This document shows positions 35,342-43,604 of a DNA stretch of 64,000 nt, piece after piece. The notes below the pieces were generated by a model, which ran no database searches, was not told the origin of the DNA, and saw only the letters and a program-made list of their open reading frames with translations. Source of the DNA: Mycobacterium kyorinense (lineage in GTDB: Bacteria; Actinomycetota; Actinomycetes; Mycobacteriales; Mycobacteriaceae); the NCBI RefSeq assembly GCF_002101735.1, contig NZ_LQPE01000106.1, forward strand, positions 62,001-126,000, written 5' to 3'. A program made the translations under genes and the position numbers. The stretch's first letter is position 1; every line of letters starts with the position of its first letter.

Positions 35342-36124
35342 ATGGCCGCGAACCGGACGTCGGTAGACCTGTCGGGAAAGGTCGCGATCATCACCGGGGC
35401 GGCGCGCGGGCAAGGCGCGGCCGAGGCCCGATTGTTCGCCTCCCTGGGCGCCCGGGTCGTGCTGACCGACATTCTCGCCGACGAGGGCGGGCGGGTTGCC
35501 TCCTCGATCGGCGCGGCGGCCCGTTTCGTCCGTCACGACGTCGGCGACGAGCGTGGTTGGGCGGCAACGGTTAACACCGCCATCACGGAGTTCGGCTGTG
35601 TCGACGTCCTCGTCAACAACGCGGCGATCTGCGATGTCCATCCGCTTGCCGATCAGAGCCTCGACAGTTTCGAGCGAATGCTGCGGGTCAATCTCATCGG
35701 CGCATTTCTGGGTATCCAGGCGGTGGTGGAGCCGATGAAGGCGGCCGGCGGCGGGTCGATCATCAACGTGTCTTCGCAAGCTGGGCTGCAGGGCCTTGCC
35801 GGCTACGGCGCCTACGGCGCGTCGAAATGGGGGCTGCGCGGCATGTCCAAGGTCGCCGCAATCGAGTTGGGCGCCTTCGGTATTCGGGTCAACTCCGTCC
35901 ACCCGGGGATGATCGATACTCCGATGGTCGCGCATCTCGACGTCGAGCGCGGGCCCGGCGGGCACCCGGGCGCGCCGCTGACCCGAGTCGGAACACCGGA
36001 GGAGGTTGCCGACGTCGTCGCCTTCCTGGCCTCGGACGCATCCTCGTATATCACGGGGGCCGAGTTGGCCGTCGACGGCGGCGCCAGCGCCGGCAGGATA
36101 CCGACTACGGCAGGTGCACGCTGA
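35342..36124 (+). CDS. SDR family oxidoreductase
   Basis: The 260-residue protein is a classical SDR: TGAARGQGAAEARLF, LTDILADEG, RHDVGDERGW, NNAAICDVH, NVSSQAGLQG and YGASKWGLRGM, then [13 protein letters not shown]. It resembles the 24923 SDR and so probably also the hydroxysteroid dehydrogenase group. It ends 3 bp from the convergent cpsA stop, as an SDR (Rv3485c) does in M. tuberculosis, although that protein is longer. It is the last gene of the catabolic block. Confidence 0.88.
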   Translation: MAANRTSVDLSGKVAIITGAARGQGAAEARLFASLGARVVLTDILADEGGRVASSIGAAARFVRHDVGDERGWAATVNTAITEFGCVDVLVNNAAICDVHPLADQSLDSFERMLRVNLIGAFLGIQAVVEPMKAAGGGSIINVSSQAGLQGLAGYGAYGASKWGLRGMSKVAAIELGAFGIRVNSVHPGMIDTPMVAHLDVERGPGGHPGAPLTRVGTPEEVADVVAFLASDASSYITGAELAVDGGASAGRIPTTAGAR

Positions 36125-36127
36125 CGC

Positions 36128-37648
36128 TTAGTTGACGCAGGGCACGCCGCCGCCGTCGATCGGTGCGCCCCGGTCGGGGGTGGGCTCGGTGCTGCTGGTG
36201 GTGGTGTGCGAGCCGTGATACGACCCGGCCACCGTCGAGGCTGTGCTCGTGTCGTCCTGGGACGGCATGGAGTAGTCGTCGCCGACAAAGACTTGAATGT
36301 GGTCGGCGCTCAGCGCGGAGTCGCTGTGCTCGGCAACGTCGCCGCCCAGCAGCGCCGCGATGGCCTGCGCATCGGATTTGGCGCCGGAACCGTACTCGAC
36401 GGTTGTCGAGCTCGGTTCGCCATACTCGCGGTCGCGCACGGTGCCGGCGGTATAACCCTTCTGGCTCAGCGTCTTTGACACCTTGGTGGCGAGTCCCGAG
36501 GTGCTGCTGGCATTGACCACGTCGACCACGGTGGACGGGTTCGGTGCCGTGGTCGACGTGGTGGCGGGTGCGCTGGTGCCGAACGCAGTTGCCACCTCGG
36601 CCTTGATTGCCCTGGGGTCGACGATGTTGACGTCTTGGCCGTCGATGTTGTCGTAGCGCACTACCGGCAGCGTCCGGTATTCGACGTTGCCGCCGGCCAG
36701 AGCGCCCATCCGCCGGAACAGGTTCTCGTCCCAACCCGCCGACAGCACAACGTCTTTGCGCGCCACCGCCATCAAACCCTTCAGCTTGGCCAAGTCGGTG
36801 AATGTGCCCGAATCCTGCAGCTGGTGCATGACCGACGACAGGAACGCCTGCTGGCGGTGAGTGCGGTCCAGATCGCCGTTTTCCAGACCGTGACGCTGCC
36901 GCACGAACGCCAGCGCCTGTTCGGCATCGAGGGTCTGGCGGCCGGCAGGGAAGTCGGCACCCGAATACGAGTCGTACACGGCGTGTTTCAGGCACACCTG
37001 GACGCCGCCGAGGCTTTCGGTCAGGTCGTAGAAGCCGGCCAGGTTGACCTCGGCGAAGTAGTCGATCGGGACGCCGGTCAGATTTCGCACCGCCCGCAGT
37101 GTCGCCGAGCGGCCCGCCTCGCGGCCCTTGGTCTCGAGTTCTTTCTGATTGCTCACGCCTTTGTCCATGAGCTTCTGCTCGGTGTAGGCCTTGGTGAGCC
37201 CGTACGCTTCCTTGATCTTGATGTGGTCGTAGCCCGGAACGCCGCTGAACGGCACATAGTCGTCGCGGGGGATCGAGAAGGCGGCGACTTTGTCGTCGGC
37301 GCCGACGTGCACCAGGATCAGCGTGTTGGTGTTGTAGCCGCCGTCTTCGGAATCACCGGCGTGCAGGTGCTTCAGGACCGCCCAGGGCAGCTCGTTGCCG
37401 TCCTGGTCTTTGCGGGAATCCAGACCGATCAGCAGGATGTTCATCGCGCCGCCGCTGGAATGCGGATCCTCCGAACGCAGCGCCTGAGAAACGGTGATGC
37501 CGCCCAGCATGCCGTGCGCCATCCACCAGCCCGCGCCGGTGGCTGCCACTGCCAGTACCGCAGCCAGCGCCATGCCGCCGCGGGCCAGGCGCCGGCGGAT
37601 CTGCCATGGTTTCGCACGGCGGTGCTTGCCGCCGGATCGGTTCACCAC
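36128..37648 (-). CDS. cpsA: LytR-CpsA-Psr family cell-wall ligase CpsA
   Basis: From GTG 37648 the protein has 506 residues, near the length of Rv3484. A cytoplasmic basic segment (KHRRAKPWQIRRRLARG) is followed by a membrane helix (residues about 24-43). The LCP domain runs from about residue 67 to 275 (NILLIGLDSRKDQ, AAFSIPRDDYVPF, FVRQRHGLENGDLDRTHRQQ). The LytR_C domain is at about 355-450 (STVVDVVNASSTSGLATKVS), with a Ser/Thr-rich tail. LCP enzymes attach arabinogalactan to peptidoglycan. An in-frame TTG at 37762 would add 38 residues without clear reason. Confidence 0.9.
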   Translation of the reverse strand: MVNRSGGKHRRAKPWQIRRRLARGGMALAAVLAVAATGAGWWMAHGMLGGITVSQALRSEDPHSSGGAMNILLIGLDSRKDQDGNELPWAVLKHLHAGDSEDGGYNTNTLILVHVGADDKVAAFSIPRDDYVPFSGVPGYDHIKIKEAYGLTKAYTEQKLMDKGVSNQKELETKGREAGRSATLRAVRNLTGVPIDYFAEVNLAGFYDLTESLGGVQVCLKHAVYDSYSGADFPAGRQTLDAEQALAFVRQRHGLENGDLDRTHRQQAFLSSVMHQLQDSGTFTDLAKLKGLMAVARKDVVLSAGWDENLFRRMGALAGGNVEYRTLPVVRYDNIDGQDVNIVDPRAIKAEVATAFGTSAPATTSTTAPNPSTVVDVVNASSTSGLATKVSKTLSQKGYTAGTVRDREYGEPSSTTVEYGSGAKSDAQAIAALLGGDVAEHSDSALSADHIQVFVGDDYSMPSQDDTSTASTVAGSYHGSHTTTSSTEPTPDRGAPIDGGGVPCVN

Positions 37649-37985
37649 AATCTCGACTCTGTCGGGAAGCGCCGCGCCTGCCCCCCGACGGCAACTTGCG
37701 GCGACAACATCTACTACTTGGCGTTCCAGTATGCCGGAGGTTGCCGGAAAGTGCCTCGCCAAGGTGCGTGACCAGGCAGACTTTGGTAAATCGGCCAGTG
37801 AAGTGAGACCAGACGATGCATGCCGTTGCGATCGGAATGAGTTTGGCGGCGGTAGCGGGCGGCGCAGTGATCATCACGTCCGCGCCGGGAGGCCGATGCG
37901 GTTGCCTGCCTGGTCAACGGTCCCTCGTCTTTGGGACCGCCACCTAAAGAATCCCGGGGATAACCCCGTGAAGGGAGTCTGGCAG
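37649..37985. other. 337-bp divergent intergenic region, one weak small ORF
   Basis: This gap lies between cpsA (-) and the small gene at 37986 (+). It must hold both promoters; none is clear by eye. A 43-codon ORF at 37816-37947 (+) begins MHAVAIGMSLAAVAGGAVII, which reads like a secretion signal, but there is no convincing ribosome site and the remainder has Cys-rich, non-typical sequence. I do not call it as a gene. Confidence 0.5.
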
Positions 37986-38303
37986 ATGTTGAACACCGTT
38001 ACGGTCCACCACAACCGGGTGTCTGAGCAGCGCGCACAGGATGCCGAGTTACTCAAGGAGTCAGGCGTGCACAAGCTGGTCGTCGCAGACCGCGACGGCA
38101 ACTGCCTGGCGTTCGTATTAGCTTGGGACAGCTTCGAATACGACGCCGAAACCGACACCTACGTGTGCGTCGCGGACGCTGATGGCGGCGAACTCATGAC
38201 GATGTATGCCGCCGGCGAAATCAAGGCAGCACCTGGCGCGAACATGTATGTCGTGACCGCCCCGGATCGGACGAGTGGTCGCAGGACGTTGCGCCCCTGT
38301 TGA
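37986..38303 (+). CDS. Small conserved hypothetical protein
   Basis: The 105-residue protein has a helix (NRVSEQRAQDAELLKESG) and a beta-rich second half (HKLVVADRDGNCLAFVLAW, DTYVCVADADGGELMTMY). GGGAG precedes ATG 37986; GTG 37968 would add six residues. There is no signal peptide or membrane segment. I do not recognise the family. It stands between cpsA and the TetR gene, separated from the latter by 205 bp. Confidence 0.6.
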   Translation: MLNTVTVHHNRVSEQRAQDAELLKESGVHKLVVADRDGNCLAFVLAWDSFEYDAETDTYVCVADADGGELMTMYAAGEIKAAPGANMYVVTAPDRTSGRRTLRPC

Positions 38304-38465
38304 CCTCCCGGCAACCAGGTAAGCGCCAAGAGGCTGAGCGCTCCTTACCTCTACCAGCACGTCGCAACGGCTTCTGACGTGCACATTTGCTGCCATTTTG
38401 GCTGATCCGGCGACTTGGCTGCCGGCCCCGCCGGTTCGACTGGGAGGTTACTCGCGCGGCGAAAG

Positions 38466-38487
38466 TATGATAGACCGGTCGTACGGT
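38466..38487 (+). promoter_or_regulatory. tetR promoter -10 with overlapping operator-like site
   Basis: TATGAT (38466-38471) is a good -10 element. Directly after it, 38473-38487 combines the palindromes GACCGGTC (38473-38480) and CGTACG (38480-38485) over the expected transcription start. The octamer CGTACGGT (38480-38487) recurs in the operator of the mce promoter (39374-39385), suggesting that the TetR protein binds both. Confidence 0.6.
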
Positions 38488-38508
38488 TAGTTTGCCCGAA
38501 GGGTTGAG

Positions 38509-39180
38509 ATGCCCAGATCACCTGGCAGACGCGGCGAGATCCTCGATGCGTTTGTCCGCTACGTCGCCGAACGTGGCTATGACAGAACGAATATCGGTGA
38601 CATCGCCGACGAGCTCGGCATGTCCAAGGGCACCATCGTTCATCACTTCGGAACCAAAGCGCAAATGTTGCGGGAGCTCGAAGAAACCCGGTTGGCCCGT
38701 CAGCTCGAAGTGTTACGGCTGGTGTGGGACCGTCTGGCCGCGCCGCACGAACGCCTCGCCGCGATCATTTACGCCTCCACCCTGCTCCAGGTGATCGCCC
38801 GCGATGCGACGGTGGCCAGCCAGCGCGAGGTGCTTCAGTTGTCAGACGATCCGGCAATGCAGCAGGTACGCAAGTCCCGCCGGCAGTTGCAGGCGTTGAC
38901 GATTGACGAGATCCACAAAGGCGTGAAGAGCGGATTGTTCCGAAACGTCGACGTCGAACTGGCAGCACTACAGCTGTGGGGATCGCTGGAGTGGATGTGG
39001 GTGTGGTTCGACCCCGCCGGCTCCCGGACAGCCGAAGGAGTCGGCGCCGCCTTCGTCGACGTCTTCCTCGGTGGCCTGCTCCTCGACCGCTTGGGCCTCA
39101 GCAAGTGGGCAGACCCGTCCACGGAGGTCGTTTCAGTGGTGCGCGAATGCCTTACTGCGGTAACCGGTGTGACAGATTGA
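38509..39180 (+). CDS. TetR family regulator of the adjacent mce operon
   Basis: The 223-residue protein has an N-terminal TetR helix-turn-helix (residues about 8-52: ILDAFVRYVAERGYDRTNI and IADELGMSKGTIVHHF, the last with the recognition helix). The C-terminal helical domain (about 60-215) should bind a lipid-like ligand. It stands alone, 205 bp after the previous gene and 402 bp before yrbEA on the same strand. Shared CGTACGGT sites upstream of it and of yrbEA make it the likely repressor of itself and of the mce operon. Confidence 0.9.
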   Translation: MPRSPGRRGEILDAFVRYVAERGYDRTNIGDIADELGMSKGTIVHHFGTKAQMLRELEETRLARQLEVLRLVWDRLAAPHERLAAIIYASTLLQVIARDATVASQREVLQLSDDPAMQQVRKSRRQLQALTIDEIHKGVKSGLFRNVDVELAALQLWGSLEWMWVWFDPAGSRTAEGVGAAFVDVFLGGLLLDRLGLSKWADPSTEVVSVVRECLTAVTGVTD

Positions 39181-39367
39181 CCGCCTGACGGACTTGGCCG
39201 CTAGCCGAACCGCCGCTATGACCGTACGTGTAGTCAATATCTGCACCCTGCACCAACGTGGTCCGCAGGGCCGAAAATCTCGCTAAACGCCTAGTCACTG
39301 CCATAAAAGGCCAGCATCATCCGCGATTGACCAGAGCAGCCCTTGAGCCAGCCGTCCATCCTGATTA

Positions 39368-39397
39368 TTGACTGACCGTACGGTCTGATGTCATAGT
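39368..39397 (+). promoter_or_regulatory. yrbE-mce promoter with a TetR-type operator in its spacer
   Basis: TTGACT (39368-39373) is a near-consensus -35 and CATAGT (39392-39397) a partial -10, 18 bp apart. A perfect 12-bp palindrome GACCGTACGGTC (39374-39385) begins at the base after the -35. A repressor there would block polymerase directly. The predicted start of transcription is about 39404. The rest of the gap from 39181 to 39367 shows nothing I recognise. Confidence 0.65.
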
Positions 39398-39403
39398 TGC
39401 CAT

Positions 39404-39586
39404 GTGGCACACACGAGGGCGACATGGATTCAGGGCGCGGCCGAGGAAACTGCCCGCCGGGAATGTCACGCCGTTTCATGCCGCAACGCGCATCGAGAAG
39501 CATTGCGCTGCAACGTGAATCCACGTCACCGGAGCCTTCCCTCGCCTACGGAAAGCTCGAAATACCGTCTGGTGCACCGCCGATGA
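39404..39586 (+). CDS. Possible leaderless leader peptide upstream of yrbEA
   Basis: GTG 39404 falls exactly at the transcription start predicted from the promoter at 39368-39397, so it could be translated without a leader. The 60-codon ORF (rich in Arg and His, three Cys) ends in TGA overlapping ATG of yrbEA (ATGA at 39583-39586), the arrangement used for translational coupling throughout this operon. The peptide resembles no family I know. The call is speculative; the geometry is what supports it. Confidence 0.3.
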   Translation: MAHTRATWIQGAAEETARRECHAVSCRNAHREALRCNVNPRHRSLPSPTESSKYRLVHRR

Positions 39587-40377
39587 CTACCGCGGACATG
39601 GTCGCCGGCAGGGTGGTCAATCGGATCCGGCCAGGGGCAGAAGTGGTCGGCGGCTTCTTCCGGATGTGTGTGCTGACCGGCAAAGCCCTGATGAGGCCGT
39701 TCGAATGGCGCGAATTCATCTGGAACGGCTGGTTTCTCATGCGAGTGTCGCTGTTGCCGACGATCGCGGTGTCCATCCCGGAAACCGTGCTGCTCATCTT
39801 CACGCTCAACGTTCTGCTGGCCGAATTCGGCGCCGCCGACGTTTCCGGCGCCGGCGCCGCTATCGGTGCGGTCACCCAGCTCGGCCCGATCGTGACGGTG
39901 CTGGTGGTCGCCGGTGCCGGCGCCACCGCTATCTGCGCCGACCTCGGCGCCCGCACCATCCGCGAAGAGATCGACGCAATGGAGGTCCTCGGTATCGAGC
40001 CGATCCAACGGCTGGTGGTGCCCCGCGTCGTCGCCTCGATTGTCGTCGCCGTTTTGCTCAACGGACTCGTGGTCGCCGTCGGACTGGGCGGCGGCTACCT
40101 CTTCAGCGTGTACCTGCAGAACGTCTCGAGCGGTGCCTACCTCGCCACGCTGACGGCGCTCACCGGATTGCCCGAGGTGGTGATCGCGAACATCAAGGCA
40201 GCGATGTTCGGCCTGATCGCCGGCCTGGTGGGCTGCTACCGGGGGCTGATCGTCCGCGGCGGTTCCAAGGGTCTGGGCACCGCCGTCAACGAGACCGTGG
40301 TGCTGTGCTTCATCGCGCTGTTCGCGGTCAACGCGGCGCTGACGACGATCGGCGTCCGTTTCGGAACAGGGCGCTGA
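39583..40377 (+). CDS. yrbEA: YrbE-type (MlaE family) permease subunit A of an Mce transporter
   Basis: The 264-residue integral membrane protein has the MlaE permease fold with about five membrane segments from residue 45 onward. The cytoplasmic coupling loop EEIDAMEVLGIEP (128-140), which contacts the ATPase, is diagnostic. ATG 39583 gives the usual length; in-frame starts upstream (ATG 39424, ATG 39463) would add an Arg-rich extension. With YrbEB it forms the inner-membrane channel of the lipid importer. The ATPase (MceG) is encoded elsewhere, as in other mycobacteria. Confidence 0.93.
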   Translation: MTTADMVAGRVVNRIRPGAEVVGGFFRMCVLTGKALMRPFEWREFIWNGWFLMRVSLLPTIAVSIPETVLLIFTLNVLLAEFGAADVSGAGAAIGAVTQLGPIVTVLVVAGAGATAICADLGARTIREEIDAMEVLGIEPIQRLVVPRVVASIVVAVLLNGLVVAVGLGGGYLFSVYLQNVSSGAYLATLTALTGLPEVVIANIKAAMFGLIAGLVGCYRGLIVRGGSKGLGTAVNETVVLCFIALFAVNAALTTIGVRFGTGR

Positions 40378-40378
40378 C

Positions 40379-41248
40379 GTGTCGACGGCTGTCGCACCGG
40401 TTGCCCGCTTCCCACAGGCGGCCGCCGCGTTCCGCCGCTACCGGCGCGCCCCCGCGCATCGACTGACCGAGCTCGGCCAGATCGTCTGGTTCGCGCTGAC
40501 CGCAGTGGGGCAGATCCCGTTCGCGCTGCAGCGTTATCGCCGAGAACTGCTGCGCCTGATCGCCCAAATGGGCATGGGCACCGGCGCGATGGCGGTGGTC
40601 GGCGGCACTGCCGCCATCGTCGGCTTCATCACCCTGTCGGCCGGTTCGCTGGTCGCCATCCAGGGTTTCGCGTCCCTGGGCAACATCGGCGTCGAGGCAT
40701 TCACCGGATTTCTGGCCGCCATGGTCAATGTGCGTTTTGTCGCGCCGGTGGCCGCCGGCCAGGCGCTGGCCGCCACTGTCGGCGCCGGCGCCACCGCCGA
40801 GCTGGGCGCGATGCGCATCAGCGAAGAGATCGACGCGCTCGAGGTGATGAGCGTCAGGTCGATCGCCTACCTGGTCTCCACCCGGGTAGTGGCCGGTTTC
40901 GTCGTCATCATTCCGCTCTACGGCCTGGCGATAACCCTTGCCTTCCTGTCCGCGCAGGTCACCACCGTCTTGTTTTACGGGCAGTCCATCGGCACATACG
41001 ACCATTACTTCCACACGTTCCTGCGCCCCAATGACGTAGCGTGGTCGTTCGCCGAGGTGATCCTGGTGGCGCTGGTCGTGATGACCACCCACTGCTACTA
41101 CGGCTACACCGCCAGCGGCGGGCCGGTCGGGGTCGGCGAAGCGGTCGGCCGGTCGATGCGGCTGTCGCTGATCACGATCGTGGTCGTGGTGGTGCTGACC
41201 GCAATGTCGGTCTACGGCAAGAACCCGAACTTCAACCTCACGGTGTAG
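40379..41248 (+). CDS. yrbEB: YrbE-type permease subunit B of an Mce transporter
   Basis: The 289-residue MlaE-family protein has a longer cytoplasmic N-terminus (about 60 residues) and then five or so membrane helices. The coupling loop is EEIDALEVMSVR (149-160), and SVYGKNPNFNLTV ends the protein. GTG 40379 follows the yrbEA stop by 1 base. It pairs with YrbEA as the permease of this mce operon. Confidence 0.93.
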   Translation: MSTAVAPVARFPQAAAAFRRYRRAPAHRLTELGQIVWFALTAVGQIPFALQRYRRELLRLIAQMGMGTGAMAVVGGTAAIVGFITLSAGSLVAIQGFASLGNIGVEAFTGFLAAMVNVRFVAPVAAGQALAATVGAGATAELGAMRISEEIDALEVMSVRSIAYLVSTRVVAGFVVIIPLYGLAITLAFLSAQVTTVLFYGQSIGTYDHYFHTFLRPNDVAWSFAEVILVALVVMTTHCYYGYTASGGPVGVGEAVGRSMRLSLITIVVVVVLTAMSVYGKNPNFNLTV

Positions 41249-41250
41249 TC

Positions 41251-42567
41251 GTGATGGCGACGTGGGTCCAGGGCAAGGTCAACAAGCCACGTATTCCGCC
41301 GTACAAGACGGCCGCCGTGGTCTTCTTGTTGGTCGCTGCGCTGGTCTTGGCGTTCGTGTGGTTGCAGTTTCGCGGCTTGCTCACGCCCAAGACCAAGTTG
41401 ACCATGGTGGCTCCCCGCGCGGGCCTGGTGATGGACCCCGGGTCGAAGGTCACCTACAACGGGGTCGAAATCGGCCGGGTAGCCAGCATTTCGGAGGTAC
41501 GGCGCGAGGGGACACCGGCGGCCGAGGTCGTCATGGATGTGAATCCGAAATACATCGCACTGATTCCGGCCAACGTGGCCGCCAATATCAGGGCGACCAC
41601 CGTGTTCGGCAACAAGTACGTGTCGCTGACGTCGCCGAAACACCCTGTGCCGCAGCGCATCAGCCCACAGCACGTGATCGATGCCAGGTCGGTCACGACG
41701 GAGTTCAACACGTTATTCGAGACGCTGACCTCGATCACGGCGAAGGTGGATCCAGTCAAGGTGAACCTGACCCTGGCCGCGGCCACGCAGGCGCTGAACG
41801 GGCTGGGCGACAAGTTCGGCCAATCGATCGTCAACGCCAACGCGATCCTGGACGATGTCAATCCGCGAATGCCGCAGGTGCGCCACGACATTGCGCAGCT
41901 GGCGGCGCTCGGCGACATCTACGCCGATGCCGCACCCGACCTGTTCGACGCGCTCAACAATGCGGTGACCACGGCGCGCACGCTGCACCGGCAAGAAGCC
42001 GACCTGGATGCGACGTTGCTGGCTGCCGCCGGGGTGGGCAACACCGGCGCCGACATCGTCGCCCGCGGCGGGCCCTACCTGCAGCGCGGGATCGCCGACC
42101 TGGTGCCCACCGCCGAGCTTCTCGACACCTACAGCCCCGAGATCTTTTGCACCATCCGCAATTACCACGACGCCGAACCCAAGACCTATGAGACGACGGG
42201 CGGCGGCAACGGCTACGCGCTGAAAACCATGACCGAGCTGATGTCGGGGCTGGGAGGCATCCTGACTCTCCCCGGGCTCTTCGGCGCGGCAGCCACGATG
42301 GGGGCGCTGGGGCTTGCGGGGTTGGTCGGCGGGGCACCGAATCCCTATGTCTACCCGGACAACCTGCCGCGGGTGAACGCTCGCGGTGGCCCGGGCGGCG
42401 CGCCGGGTTGCTGGCAGCCCGTCACCCGGGATCTGTGGCCGGCGCCCTGGCTGGTGATGGACACCGGCGCCAGCCTCGCGCCGTACAACCACGTCGAAAC
42501 CGGCTCGCCGTACGCAATCGAGTACGTCTGGGGCCGCCAAGTGGGGGACAACACGATCAACCCATGA
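41251..42567 (+). CDS. mceA: Mce family protein, subunit A
   Basis: The 438-residue protein has one N-terminal membrane anchor (about residues 21-43) and an MlaD domain (about 50-130, with AGLVMDPGSKVTYNGVEIGRV and ANIRATTVFGNKYVSLTSP). A helical MCE domain follows (about 150-330) and then a Gly/Pro-rich region with YNHVETGSPYAIEYVWGRQVGD. It is one of six subunits of the periplasmic lipid tunnel. GTG 41251 is 2 bases after yrbEB; ATG 41254 is equally possible. The paralogue number cannot be fixed from sequence alone. Confidence 0.93.
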   Translation: MMATWVQGKVNKPRIPPYKTAAVVFLLVAALVLAFVWLQFRGLLTPKTKLTMVAPRAGLVMDPGSKVTYNGVEIGRVASISEVRREGTPAAEVVMDVNPKYIALIPANVAANIRATTVFGNKYVSLTSPKHPVPQRISPQHVIDARSVTTEFNTLFETLTSITAKVDPVKVNLTLAAATQALNGLGDKFGQSIVNANAILDDVNPRMPQVRHDIAQLAALGDIYADAAPDLFDALNNAVTTARTLHRQEADLDATLLAAAGVGNTGADIVARGGPYLQRGIADLVPTAELLDTYSPEIFCTIRNYHDAEPKTYETTGGGNGYALKTMTELMSGLGGILTLPGLFGAAATMGALGLAGLVGGAPNPYVYPDNLPRVNARGGPGGAPGCWQPVTRDLWPAPWLVMDTGASLAPYNHVETGSPYAIEYVWGRQVGDNTINP

Positions 42568-43604
42568 AAACCACCGGCAACGCAATCAAACTCGGCATCG
42601 TCTCGCTGGTGCTGCTGCTGATCACCCTGTCCATCGTGGTGGTGTTCGGCCAGATGCGGTTCAACCGCACCAACAGCTACACCGCGGAGTTCAGCAACGC
42701 CAGTGGGCTGCGTAACGGCCAGTTCGTGCGTGCCTTCGGCGTCGAGATCGGCAAGGTCAAAAAGGTGCGGCTGGTCGACGGCGGCACGCGGGTGCGGGTG
42801 GACTTCGACGTCGACCGCTCGGTGCCGCTCTATCAGTCCACGACAGCGCAAATCCGGTACCTCAACCTGATCGGCGACCGCTACGTGGAACTCAAACGCG
42901 GCGAGGGCGAAAGCGCCGACCGGGTCCTGCCTGCGGGCGGGTTCATTCCGCTGTCCCGGACGTCGCCGGCGCTTGATCTCGACGCTCTGATCGGCGGTTT
43001 CAAGCCGCTGTTCCGTGCCCTCGATCCGGAGAAGGTCAACACGATCGCGTCGGCCATCATCACGGTGTTCCAGGGGCAGGGCGGCACCATCAACAACATC
43101 CTGGACCAAACCGCCCAGGCCACTTCGCATATCGCCCAGCGGGACCAGGCGATCGGCGAGGTGATCAAGAACCTGAACGTGGTGCTCGACACCACGGTCA
43201 AGCACCGCAGGGAGTTCGACCAGACCGTCGACAACCTCGAGAGACTGATCACCGGGTTGCGCAACCATGCCGACCCGCTGGCCGCCGGCACCGCCCACAT
43301 CAGCGACGCCGCCGGGACGGTGGCCGACCTGCTGGCCGACAACCGCGCGCTGCTGCACAAGGAGATCGACTACCTGCAGACTGTTCAGCAGCCGCTGATC
43401 GACCAGAGTGATCAGCTCAGCGATCTGATCCACAACTGGCCGATCGCACTGAACCTGATCGGTCGCAGCATCGGCCTCTACGGCGACTGGGTCAACTTCT
43501 ACGTCTGCGACGTCACGATCAACTGGAACGGACTGCAACCCGGCGGCCCGGTCCGCACGGTCAGGATCTGGCAGCAGCCCACGGGCAGGTGCACGCCGCA
43601 ATGA
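42564..43604 (+). CDS. mceB: Mce family protein, subunit B
   Basis: The 346-residue protein has a membrane anchor (about residues 10-28), the MlaD domain (YTAEFSNASGLRNGQFVRAFGVEIGKVKKV, in part residues 38-67) and a long helical region up to about residue 300. It ends with the NFYVCDVTINWNG motif and two Cys typical of MceB. ATG 42564 overlaps the MceA stop (ATGA). Confidence 0.93.
   Translation: MKTTGNAIKLGIVSLVLLLITLSIVVVFGQMRFNRTNSYTAEFSNASGLRNGQFVRAFGVEIGKVKKVRLVDGGTRVRVDFDVDRSVPLYQSTTAQIRYLNLIGDRYVELKRGEGESADRVLPAGGFIPLSRTSPALDLDALIGGFKPLFRALDPEKVNTIASAIITVFQGQGGTINNILDQTAQATSHIAQRDQAIGEVIKNLNVVLDTTVKHRREFDQTVDNLERLITGLRNHADPLAAGTAHISDAAGTVADLLADNRALLHKEIDYLQTVQQPLIDQSDQLSDLIHNWPIALNLIGRSIGLYGDWVNFYVCDVTINWNGLQPGGPVRTVRIWQQPTGRCTPQ

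Noticed and set aside
37816..37947. 43-codon plus-strand ORF with a signal-like N-terminus
   Set aside because: No ribosome site, low-quality C-terminal half, and no recognised homologue; described only under the intergenic entry.
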